Assembly (NCBI GenBank): GCA_049999805.1
Contig: JBNGIO010006373.1
Location: 98,231 to 162,230, forward strand
Length of the DNA stretch: 64,000 nt
DNA from: Folioceros fuciformis
Taxonomy: Eukaryota > Anthocerotophyta > Anthocerotopsida > Anthocerotales
Reading direction: 5' to 3'
The notes below the pieces were generated by a model. The model searched no databases, was not told the origin of the DNA, and worked only from the letters and a program-made list of their open reading frames with translations. Of the stretch, positions 22,883-31,788 are shown in pieces; the first letter of the stretch is position 1; the number at the start of each line of letters is the position of its first letter. The position numbers and the translations under genes are program-made.

Positions 22883-25800
22883 ATGTGGGAAGCGCTGCTG
22901 CAGCAGCATTCTCCCCAGGTGCTGGGAGGATCGCCCTGCTTCGCCTGCGGTTGCAGAGACGTAAAATTGCTGCGGAATCCGAGGGCTGGAGATCGCAGGC
23001 TGAGCAAGAGCAGGAGGAGAGTCGCTGTGGCTGCTGCCTATGGGGGGCCCGGCGCCACGTCCGTACATGCGCTGACGGACGCCACTACGTCTCAGCAGGC
23101 CGGAGCCATTGCTGCTAGGAGGCTGGGCGATGCTCGGGGCGGAATGCAAGAAGCTGTGCACTCGCTCACACGGTATGGGGGAATTTCGCCTGTGCGCGCG
23201 GAGGAAAGCGAGAAGCTGGAGAGTGAGGATACTTCTTTTGTTGCAGAGGAAGAATCTGTGGAACTGGGAAAGAGTGAGGACGCTGGATATGATGCGGGAG
23301 AGGCTGTGGAAGCTGGAGGGAGTCGAGACGGAGTGGAGGGCTATGTAGGCGAGTCCGCGGAAGCTGGAGAGAGTGGAGAAGGAGGGGGAGGTTATGGAGG
23401 AGAATCGGTGGAAGTCGGGGAAAGTGGAGAAGGAGGTGGAGGCTATGCAGGACAATCGGGGTCCGACTCGGTTGCGGATTCTCAGCCCGCTTCTGATGCT
23501 GGAGATGTCGCTGGAGAGTCCGGAGGTGCTGGAGAGGGCGCCGAAGGAGATTCAGGGGATTCCGTGGAGACTGGAGAGAGTGCAGAGGGAGGTGGAGGAG
23601 ATTCTGTGGACGTTGGGGAAAGTGGAGAAGGAGGTGGACGCTATGCAGGAGAATCTGTCGACGATACCGGAGGGGATTCCCAGCCTGCTTCTGATGCTGG
23701 AGGTGTCGGTGGAGAGGCTGGAGACGCTGCAGATGGCGCAGATGGATATGCAGGAAATTCTGCGGAAGGTGGAGAGAGTGGAGGATATGGAGGGGAATCT
23801 GTGGGCTCTGGGGAAGGTGGTGAAGGAGAAGGTTATGCAAGACAATCTGTCGGGGACACTGTTGTGGATTCCCAGCCGGCTGCTGATGGCATTGCGGGCG
23901 GGGAGTCTGTGACCGATCCTGGCAGTCAGGGTGACGGGTTTGGAGGTGGGTCGGACGCTCTGGTTGTGGAGAAGCCGAGTCGTCTAGAGTTGGATTACAA
24001 TGAGCTTGTTAGAGGGTCTGGATCGGGCGGGAGTGACCGGGACGGAGGGAATTATGATCCACTCGGGACCATAAACGATGCAATCTCTGGTGTTCAGGAT
24101 GCTGTTGCCAAGTCGGTTGCCAGTGTGCAGAAGTTCTTTCAGGATGCCATTGAGGGTATCACGAAGCCGTTTGAGAACAGTGGCGTGGACGGTGACCAGG
24201 GTGCTGATGAAGCAGCTCAAACCGGGGCAGGGGTTGATCAGAGTGGTGAAGAGGCAGGAGTGCAGAGTAGCTCCGATTCTGGGTCGGGGAACCCTGTACA
24301 GGATGTCATTGACAGTGCTCAGAACTTCTTTCAGGACAGAGTGAGGGACGTTGAGAAGGCTGTGCAGAAGGTAGCTGACGATGTGACGGGGTCGATACAA
24401 AATGTAGTGAACTCGGTCACCGGTGCAGTAGACAATGTGCGGTTGGACATCCAAACATCTATCGATAACGCAAAGGCTGCTACTGAGCAGAAAGCGGTGG
24501 ATACTTTCGGTGTATTCTACCCTGGTACTTCTGCCAATAATGCTCTGAGAGTAGTAGTCGATGGTGTGAAGTACACTGTGGGTACTGCGGTGGTCACCGT
24601 TGAGGGAGTTGTCGTGGACGTTTACAGCGCCACGAAAGGAAGTCTTCCAGAGGAGACCCAGGATGCCTTGAGCAATATCGAGGAAAGCATTTCAGAGTAC
24701 TCGAAACCTGTGGTGTCCTCTGCGGAACAGGTACTCCGCCTTCCCGCAGGCTTGTCCAAATTTTGCGGCTTGAACTGTGGTGTTGGAGCAGGCGTGTCTC
24801 AAAGGCAGATCTCGGGTTTGCATCGCCGCAGGGATTTGAGGTTGTGCTGCGGGTGGTAAAGGCAGTGGGTATTGACGTCGACAACCCTATCGTTCCCACA
24901 CTTGTTGTAGGAATACCCGTGGTATATATTGGGTATGCCTGAAGCTTCTTGCCAGCTGTTCTACGAGAGCTCTGCAAAGTTCACAACTGGTGAAGTGTCT
25001 ATGCCGACAAGCTATGTTGTTAACGATGCATCATGGTTGTTGCAGAATTTCACGGTGGATAGAGCGGTACGGTAGTTACTCGGGAGACTTGGATCCAAAC
25101 ACCGCACTGGAGTTACTGAAGAGGGAGCGTAATGTGGCCTTGATAGACATTCGGCCTCAGGTATGTGAAGGTGATTCTTGGTGTTGCTCTTGTTGGTTTC
25201 TACTGATGTGCCATTCCTAAATATATGGACATGGGTGAGATCATCGACTTGTGCTCTTCGCCATTGTAGGAGGTCAGGGACGCTGAGGGTATTCTTGACT
25301 TGAGGAGGGGAGCTCGTTTTAAGGACGGGAATGTGGAGATCATCAAGGTGAAGAATGACAAATTTCAAAAAGTTGTTTGATGCTTGCTGACTGTATGCAT
25401 TTCACACAGGTGTGACAAAGGACGCCTGCCGATGTGCAGGTGAGCTCCAAAGTGCGAAAACTAGTGAAGAGCCCACAGGACATCGACAACGTCGTCACCG
25501 CAGCAGTCATTCGAAATCTGAAGATCGTGAATGTAGGTTTTGGCTTTGTCAAGCAGGTGCTTGCTCACCTGTGTACCCCGCTAACCCCGTGCTTCGTGCA
25601 TGTGCAGCCAAACTCGAAATTGATCCTGCTAGATGCAGATGGCCGTCAAACAAAAGACTTGGCTAAGACTCTGAGAAAATTGGGTGTTGTAGTACGATGT
25701 CAAAACCATGTCCTCATTCGCTAGTCTGGGGTGATCGCTGAGCATGATCCTGATGGGTTGTATCTGGTCCCACTCGGCTACATTGTTGCACAGAAACAAT

Positions 25801-26771
25801 ATCGCATCGAAGGTGGGTTCAAGGCTTGGGTTAGGGCAGGACTTCCCATCAAGGGAGAAGGACCGCTGACCCCCATCGCTATCCTCAAGGAAGTAAGTCT
25901 CTCCCTCTTGCAGGGTTTATGTCCAAATTGTTCCCTTCATCCGAGCTCATTCGTTTTACGTCTGAATCAGGAAACCGAGGCTATCGTGGAGGAAGTGAAG
26001 CCTACGATAGGTGGTGTAGCACTAGTTGCTCTTGTAAGTGGCCTACTCCAAAGCATGTTCATGTGTCTATCATCACCCACGTCAGTGATGCCAGGCATCC
26101 TTACACGCCGTGCACTTTGTCTTACAGGGCCTTGTAGCAGGAGGATATGCCATCTCAGGTAAGTTCTCACATCTCCAGCTTTCTTGAATTCTGAAGCCAT
26201 GCCTGACCAGCTCAAATGGTTTTCCCAGCTTTCTTGAATTGTGAAGGCATGCCTGACCGGGTCAAAGGGTCTTTGGTGCAGAGTACGAGAAAACATTGCA
26301 ACTCATAGGCTTCCTTGCAGTATGCCAGGTACCCCGCCGTCCTGAACGCAATGTTGGGAATCGGCTCTCAAAACCTGCTGACATGGCTGTGCTTGTATCC
26401 ATCCAGGTTGCATTCGACAAGCTGAACGACTACAAGAGCGTCGAAGACGTGAAGAAAGATCTCAGGTAGTGATCCACAAGCAACTTGCATCTACCCTCCC
26501 TTCTGGCCCCTTCAAGGATCTACACAACCTCACCGCTCCTCCTATTCATTTAACCTGCAGATTTCTGGGTCTGCCGTTCGTCGCAGTGTACAATTTAGTG
26601 TCCAGGATTCGGATTGTGCCTCCTAAGTTCCAGCTGGCCACAACCCCGTCCACTTCAGCGGTGAAGGAGAAGGTCCTCCAGGCTGCAGCCAAACACGGCC
26701 CGAACACGCCTGAGGCCGAGCAGCCGCCGGAAGACCCTTCACCACAGCCAGCTGGTGAAGGCAACACCTGA
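22883..26771 (+). CDS. Plastid rhodanese-like membrane protein with long acidic repeat region
   Basis: Exon 1 runs 22883-24730 (616 codons), followed by about nine short exons. The N-terminus (about 80 residues, Arg/Ser/Ala-rich, almost no acidic residues) looks like a chloroplast transit peptide. Next is a Gly/Glu/Ser repeat region (about 23200-23960). A helical segment with DAISGVQDAVAKSVASV and ENKAV-like heptads follows, then YSGDLDPNTALELLKRERNV, LIDIRPQ, DLRRGARF and LILLDADGRQTKDLAKTLRK, the rhodanese fold. A membrane segment (VALVALGLVAGGYAIS), EYEKTLQLIGFLAV and a Pro-rich tail complete it. The order matches the plant At3g59780-type proteins, relatives of the thylakoid calcium sensor CAS. 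The catalytic Cys expected in the active loop is replaced by DADG, so it is likely not an active sulfurtransferase. The junction after exon 1 (24730 to about 24808) is uncertain. The acidic repeat is much longer than I know from the family. Confidence 0.85.
23200..23960 (+). repeat. Coding minisatellite: Gly/Glu/Ser-rich repeats
   Basis: Within exon 1 of the rhodanese-like gene, units built around Y-x-GESVE-x-GESGEGGGG recur about ten times, alternating with SQPASDAG blocks (near 23480, 23680 and 23875). On DNA the unit is GGAGA/GGTGGAG-rich with a 45-60 bp spacing. It codes for a strongly acidic, probably disordered segment. Confidence 0.85.
26172..26275. repeat. Tandem duplication inside an intron
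   Basis: Two adjacent copies of about 48 bp, each with CCAGCTTTCTTGAATT, TGAAG, CATGCCTGACC and GTCAAA/CTCAAA, lie in the intron between the AGGYAIS exon and the EYEKTLQL exon of the rhodanese-like gene. Confidence 0.85.
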
Positions 26772-27431
26772 CCGAGCAGGCAAACGATCTGCGTTGCCAC
26801 CGTCCCATGCACTGCATGTGCCTTGAAAGAGCAAATACACTATTCCGACGAGACCTGGCAGAGAGTGTAGAGCGTGCGCGTCCTGTCCTTGCTCCTGTGC
26901 AAAGGCATAAGAAAAGCTGCTTCCTAAACCAGCACATGCGGCGCGGCACAAGGCTGCCACCTAGTTGTCATCAATAAGAAGCATACGTATACTGTATGTA
27001 TATTGCCAAGCCAGGAATCAACGCTGGCATCCTGGCCTCCCGCCGCGTGCGCCCTTCAGCTTCCAACGGTCAGCACCCGTTTTACCCCTGCCAGGCTAGC
27101 CACCAGCAGTGAACACCCTCTTCCCCTCGTCCGGTGGTGTGGAACGTCGTGGTAGCGTATCTTGCGCAAGGTGCATCCGGAGGAAAGCGTTTTTTCGTCG
27201 CTGCTTCTTTTCCATCTTCTGCTTCACCTCAGTCTTCGAGCAGAGTGCAGTGCAGTTTCTCGAAACCCATTTTCAGGCGGTCCTTGGTCTCGAAATGCGT
27301 CTTGAATTCTTTGTTGATCTCGGAACTCATCTTGAATTCGTTCTCGCGCAAGCGCTGCTGTGAGATCCCAGCTGGCAAATTCTGTCCCCAAGTGGTGCCT
27401 TTTCTTGATCTCGATCTGTGCTCGCAAGGCC
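26772..27431. other. Intergenic region, 3' UTR and upstream of small secreted protein gene
   Basis: No gene is recognised. The left part is probably 3' UTR of the rhodanese-like gene and the right part promoter and 5' UTR of the next plus-strand gene. A minus-strand frame near 27327-27935 is considered an antisense shadow. Confidence 0.5.
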
Positions 27432-27872
27432 ATGGCGTGGGCCGGATTGGCAGGCTCCGGGCTCCTGCTTCTCCTGCTCCTGAGCGCCGGGGTGCTGGCA
27501 GAGAGCCTGGATTTCGGATCGTCTTGGCCTTTCAAGACGGACAGGTGCCAGTACGACAGCAGGGAGCGCTGCAATGCCGCGTCGGGGGGAAGGGTGTGCG
27601 GCTGGTGCGATCTGCCGCAAGGATGCTATCCTCTGGATAGACTGGATGAGCTCGGCTACTTCTGTGACAGAGTGAAGATCAAGGTTCCTCCCGAGGATTT
27701 CGAGTGCGAATCTGTGGCAACGAAGGAGGATTGCTTGGCGCTGGACCCTTGCCACTGGTGCACGAGCACGGCTGTGCACGATGCCTGCTTCGGCTTGATG
27801 GAAGCTCGCCGCCTTCCTTTCCAGGTCTTTAACTGTTCTTTGGCTCAGTCGTCGTACGCCGTGCTCTCTTGA
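27432..27872 (+). CDS. Small secreted cysteine-rich protein
   Basis: Single-exon frame of 146 aa. It starts with a clear signal peptide (MAWAGLAGSG followed by seven Leu-rich residues, likely cut after VLA). The mature part holds twelve Cys, with a CGWC motif, a CHWC motif and C-FGLMEARRLPFQVFNC. The two similar Cys-W-C halves suggest a duplicated disulfide module. The pattern resembles small plant proteins of unknown function that I have seen with CxWC and ACF...RLP...FxC spacing, but I cannot name the family. Secretion to the apoplast or vacuole is inferred from the signal peptide. The gene might continue into a further exon, but the stop is in frame and no good donor precedes it. Confidence 0.75.
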   Translation: MAWAGLAGSGLLLLLLLSAGVLAESLDFGSSWPFKTDRCQYDSRERCNAASGGRVCGWCDLPQGCYPLDRLDELGYFCDRVKIKVPPEDFECESVATKEDCLALDPCHWCTSTAVHDACFGLMEARRLPFQVFNCSLAQSSYAVLS

Positions 27873-28729
27873 TGATCCCAGTGGGACACGGACTCGAATT
27901 TCAAGCTGTTCCTCACTGTGGAGCGCGTTGTTCATTTATTTCCTCCAGCTGGTCAATTAGCAGGTGCCCATCAAGCCTGAAGAATTGTTTTTTCAGGTTC
28001 ATCTTTGCTGTTGCCTTGATGTCCATCTCTCAGGAAAGGTGCTGCGCTAATGTCAGCTACACGTCGGCAGATCACATGCGTTGTTCTACATGCAGCTGAG
28101 AGAGATGTGACGATGTAGAGCAGGGCTTGCGTTCATGCATCAGCCGTCTATGGCTAGAATATAGACTGGTCGTTCTTTACGGACATTGGTCGGAATGCAT
28201 CAGCCTTATGTGTCTAGAAAATCTAAACTGGTCGTTCTTAGAGGCATTGATCGAGTATCCGTTACGTTCATTTTTTCCAGCTCCTCGGAATGTTGAGGCT
28301 ATTCCAGGATGATCGGAACATGAACGCTTCCGAGCATGTATTCCTGAAGCTCCATATTTTATGTTGCCTCACAGATTTGATCAGCAAGCTCATCGTCTGA
28401 ACTTGCTGAGTACCACTGGGGCGTGTTGTACAAGAAAATGAGCTCCAACATCAAGCAAAGAGTACTACTTCCTAAGGGGCCCCGATTTACAAGACACCCA
28501 GAGACTTCTCTGCAACGTTCTCAATGCCAAAGAAGATTGCCCTCAGTGTACAAGAGACGCCAGAGTGTTTGGGCATACCTCCGAGATTGAGAGACAACAA
28601 TCGAGAACTTGCAGCACCAGAGGCGCACCCTGCTCTTCCCTTTCCGATGCCCTTCAGACCTAAATTGACAGCGTATCAGGCCCATGAGCGGGATAGCCGC
28701 CGCTCTTCCTACTCTGATGCCCTTCAGAC
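27873..28729. other. Intergenic region with local repeats
   Basis: No gene seen. It holds the 3' UTR of the small secreted protein, a two-unit tandem repeat near 28130-28255 and a 35-bp direct repeat near the DET2 stop codon (both listed separately). Confidence 0.5.
28130..28255. repeat. Two-unit tandem repeat of about 62 bp
   Basis: Both units start with ATGCATCAGCC, then carry TCTAGAA or GCTAGAAT, AAACTGGTCGTTCTT or AGACTGGTCGTTCTT, and end CATTGGTCG or CATTGATCG. Divergence is roughly one base in five. Confidence 0.75.
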
Positions 28730-28737
28730 CTAAATCA
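28631..28737. repeat. 35-bp direct repeat overlapping the DET2 stop codon
   Basis: GATGCCCTTCAGACCTAAAT occurs at 28646-28665 and again exactly 70 bp later at 28716-28735, each preceded by a GCTCTTCC block. The right copy contains the stop codon and last codons of DET2 on the minus strand; the left copy lies in its 3' flank. Confidence 0.85.
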
Positions 28738-29497
28738 CATACGGGATGAGAGCCTTCCTCTTCTTGGGGAAGTCGGCAAACTTGTTAACGTACCAAGCCC
28801 GATGAGTTAGGGCTCGGGGGAGCAGGTTGGCTAGCGTCCCAAGGAAGAAGGCCAGCCCAGGAAGACACCAAGTCATCACAGCCCATCCCAGCCACTCCAA
28901 ACACTCTCCCAAGTAGTTCGGGCAGGTGACCATCTCGAACAACCAGCCCCTAGGAATCCTGTAGGCGGAATCGACGTTGCTGTGGCGCAGGTTGATGAGC
29001 ACGGTGTCAGCCCAGATGTTGGTCGCCATGCCCGCCGCAAACAGCACAAACCCAAGAACAAACTGGGGGCTGGCAAACCAGGAGGGAGAGTACTCCCCGT
29101 AGTGCGACAACCATCTGGCCTGCAGGTACCCGTTGTAAACATTGAAGAGAAGCCCGAAGACAGCCACCACCATTGGCATCCTCTTCCCATCAGACCGCAT
29201 CCGGAATGGGAAAATCAGGGCCCTGTGGATATAGTGTAGCTGGTAGAGCTTCATCAGCACTCTGGGCACAAGCTCCGCCCTGTGACTTCCGAAAGAAAAC
29301 ACCAAGAAAGTAGCCCACAACGCCGCGCTCTCCATGAGAACCCACCCTTCCACGGCCGACAGGGAAGGGCCCCATCCCCGCCTAAGGTGCCTTCCGTAGG
29401 GCACCACTACTTTGGAGACCGCGAGGTACACGAGCACCGCCAAGATGAAGAACCCTGCCACTGCCCACGAATAGAACTGCTCATCGGACTTCCTCAT
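28730..29497 (-). CDS. DET2: Steroid 5-alpha-reductase DET2 (brassinosteroid pathway)
   Basis: Single-exon gene of 255 aa from the ATG at 29497, close to the usual ~260 aa. The frame stays open upstream to 29683, but no ATG occurs there. The protein has about six hydrophobic segments. It carries plant DET2 motifs: PYGRHLRRGWGPSLSA, LHYIHRALIFPFR, NGYLQARWLSHYG and the C-terminal steroid reductase signature (IPRGWLFEMVTCPNYLGE, EWLGWAVMTW). It reduces the delta-4 double bond of campest-4-en-3-one-type steroids with NADPH in the ER membrane. Related 5-alpha-reductases (polyprenol reductase, enoyl-CoA reductase) match these motifs less well. It is divergent from the VTI1 gene across about 510 bp. 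Confidence 0.93.
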   Translation of the reverse strand: MRKSDEQFYSWAVAGFFILAVLVYLAVSKVVVPYGRHLRRGWGPSLSAVEGWVLMESAALWATFLVFSFGSHRAELVPRVLMKLYQLHYIHRALIFPFRMRSDGKRMPMVVAVFGLLFNVYNGYLQARWLSHYGEYSPSWFASPQFVLGFVLFAAGMATNIWADTVLINLRHSNVDSAYRIPRGWLFEMVTCPNYLGECLEWLGWAVMTWCLPGLAFFLGTLANLLPRALTHRAWYVNKFADFPKKRKALIPYVI

Positions 29498-30009
29498 ATC
29501 TGACGGCTGCGTGGGAACGTAAGAGGGTCTGCGTCTCTGATCTCGCCTCTCTCTTCGGCTCTTCCGTGGAGACAGGTGTAGGCTATACAAGCCTCGTCTC
29601 CTCCCTGCGCTCCGCGAACGAGCCTCGTGTCCTCCCTCTGAAGCCAAGGCATTCTTAAGTGTGCGAGTCTTTTTTGCGGACAAGGTCTCTCGGTCGGCCA
29701 GTCGACGCTCCTTTCCTTGCCCGTGAAGCGTAGTTGGTATGTTCCTCCCCTTTATGCATGCTTCCGAGGTTTCCTATCTTTGACAGGTTGCACCAACGTG
29801 GAATTGCTGAGTGACGTTGAGCTGGGGAAGCGGATCACGCTGACATGAACCGCCTCCGACTGGGCTGGCAGGCAGGCTGGATGAGGCGAGGGTGTGGCAG
29901 CCTAGAGGATTGTGAGCCGTTTTCCGGACCCTCGGCGTGTGTGTGGGAAGAAATTCAAGTAGCCGGGGGACGCGATTGTGCACCGAGGTGTCCGTAACGG
30001 CTGGTAAAC
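29498..30009. promoter_or_regulatory. Divergent region between DET2 and VTI1
   Basis: 512 bp between two divergent start codons. The first ~190 bp on the DET2 side stay open in frame with an Arg/Ser-rich translation but lack an ATG, so they are treated as 5' UTR. Promoter role is inferred. Confidence 0.45.
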
Positions 30010-31266
30010 ATGGCTGAAGTGTTTGATGGCTATGAGAGGCAGTACTGCGAGCTTTCCACGACTCTGGCCAGGAAATGCTCGCAATTAGGGGCTGCTCAAG
30101 GAGGTATTGTGTCTCCGCACCGTCTTCTGTGCAACGTATTGGTCCAAGGCGAATCTAGACCGATAGCAGATGTTCTACATCCGGGTGGTGTTAGGTTGGC
30201 GGGTTGTTTCCTGCTAGATTGATCCTTCGTTGTTTCTCAGTGGTGCCTATCGGTGAATTGTGTCACGTCTGCACGTGCGTGAGCAGAGTTGAAGAAGCAG
30301 AAGCTTCAAGAATTGAACAATGGATTGGAGGAGGCGGATGCTCTGGTAATCGAAGGCTGTAGTTTGTCGAAGCATGTTTCTTTGGGCGTTTTGATGGTTG
30401 GTTGGAGTTTGCCTGAAATTCGCCTTGTACAGATAAGGAAAATGGATCTGGAAGCCAGGAGCTTGCAGCCCACACAGAAAGTAACTCTACTTGCGAAGCT
30501 GCGGGAATACAAGTCGGACCTCAATAACCTCCGACGGGATGTCAAGAAGTTTGCTGCCAACGATTCTTTGTCTTCTAGGGATGACCTTCTTGAGTCCGGA
30601 GAAAGGCTGTTGGCGGTATCTTCTCCTTCTCCAAACGCTCATGCCGCTCAAGCCACTCCGTTTGTTAGGTCGTTGAATGCCGAATGTGGTCACTCCTTGG
30701 GAATTGGTTTTGTTTTCAACTGGTCTAGTACGGATGGTCAGTGTTGAAGATGATGAATTGTCAGTGTGGGTACGCTTGCAAGCCATTGTCACACCTCTAT
30801 CTCTTTGACTGGCTGAAAGCTGTCCCGTATCTGCAGACTGCAGCTGAGCAGAGAACCAGGTTGCTCGCAGCATCAGACAAATTAAACAAGACGGGAGCCA
30901 GGATCAAAGAGGGTCACAGAACACTGTTGGAAACGGAGCAGATCGGAGTCTCCATCCTTCAGGATCTTCATTCGCAACGGGAAACTCTTCTACATGCTCA
31001 GGAGAGGGTACTGTGCTCTTCCCATTTCTCTTGTAGTCACATCCAATCAGGGCCCTGGGCTCAGTCGTTTTTGATGTGCTTGTTTCTTTAATTGCTTCAA
31101 TCCGTGTCTCCAGCTGCATGCAGTGGACGACAATATGGCCAGCAGCAGAAAGATCCTGAACTCCATGGGCAGAAGGATGTATCAAAGCCAGTATACCTTG
31201 TACGCCGTCGTTGCTGTCCTGGTGTTCCTCGTCGTGGTGATCATGTATTTCAAACTCAAAGGCTAG
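30010..31266 (+). CDS. VTI11: Qb-SNARE VTI1 (VTI11-like)
   Basis: Five exons, 30010-30103, 30287-30345, 30433-30615, 30837-31007 and 31114-31266, join in frame to 219 aa, the usual VTI11 length (about 221). The start MAEVFDGYERQYCELS and the block IRKMDLEARSLQP are typical of the N-terminal helical domain. The SNARE motif spans about residues 130-190 (EQIGVSILQDLHSQRETLLHA, DDNMASSRKILNSM), and a C-terminal membrane anchor follows (YAVVAVLVFLVVVIMYFKL). VTI1 proteins drive fusion of vesicles between the trans-Golgi, prevacuolar compartment and vacuole, pairing with SYP2/SYP4, SYP5/SYP6 and VAMP partners. All splice sites are GT-AG. Confidence 0.96.
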
Positions 31267-31788
31267 GTCCAGCAATCTCTCTATGCACTCAGGGCGAGAA
31301 TTGTAGGAGCGGAGTCTCGTGGTCCTTCCTATTTTGTCATTCTCGGTTGCTTAAAAAAAAAATGCTTGCTTCTGCAAATGACTTTGTCAAGCAACTGCAA
31401 TGTCTGGATTCTCTTCAGTTCAGCTTGGTAACTGTGTATCCCATCTACCGAGATGGAAACATTGCCGTTGCTTTTGTTTCCAGTGTAGGTGAGGGTTTTC
31501 CACGTTGGGGAAGGTGACCTCTAGTGAAAGTCGGGAAGCTGCTTACCCACTGTTTACTAAAAACATCTTCACGAACTACTATATATTTAGATAACTGGCA
31601 CGTCAAAACAGTTGTAAGTGAGTTGGAAGGTTTAATCTCGCGTCACCTGAATACCAGACACACTTGCCAACCAGCCCAGCACGGGCCGTTGCACGACGCA
31701 GCCATGCGATACCACGACGCCCGCACGTGCGGGAACGCGAGGACGGGCGGGATGGCATAAGAGTCACGAGTCCGGCAACTGGCCCGAG
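31267..31788. other. Intergenic region between VTI1 and ABCB genes
   Basis: About 520 bp with no recognised gene. It should carry the VTI1 3' UTR and the promoter of the ABC transporter gene. An A9 run lies near 31352-31360. Confidence 0.5.

Noticed and set aside
22560-23455. Minus-strand 285-codon frame with STSFSTFP-type repeats
   Set aside because: It is the reverse complement of the Gly/Glu/Ser minisatellite of the rhodanese-like gene.
27327-27935. 202-codon minus-strand frame opposite the small secreted protein
   Set aside because: Arg/Gln-rich translation without domains; the plus-strand frame has a signal peptide and an ordered Cys pattern.
29498-29683. 62-residue Arg/Ser-rich N-terminal extension of DET2
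   Set aside because: No ATG occurs in this part of the frame (it begins with TTG), and the protein from ATG 29497 has the normal family length.
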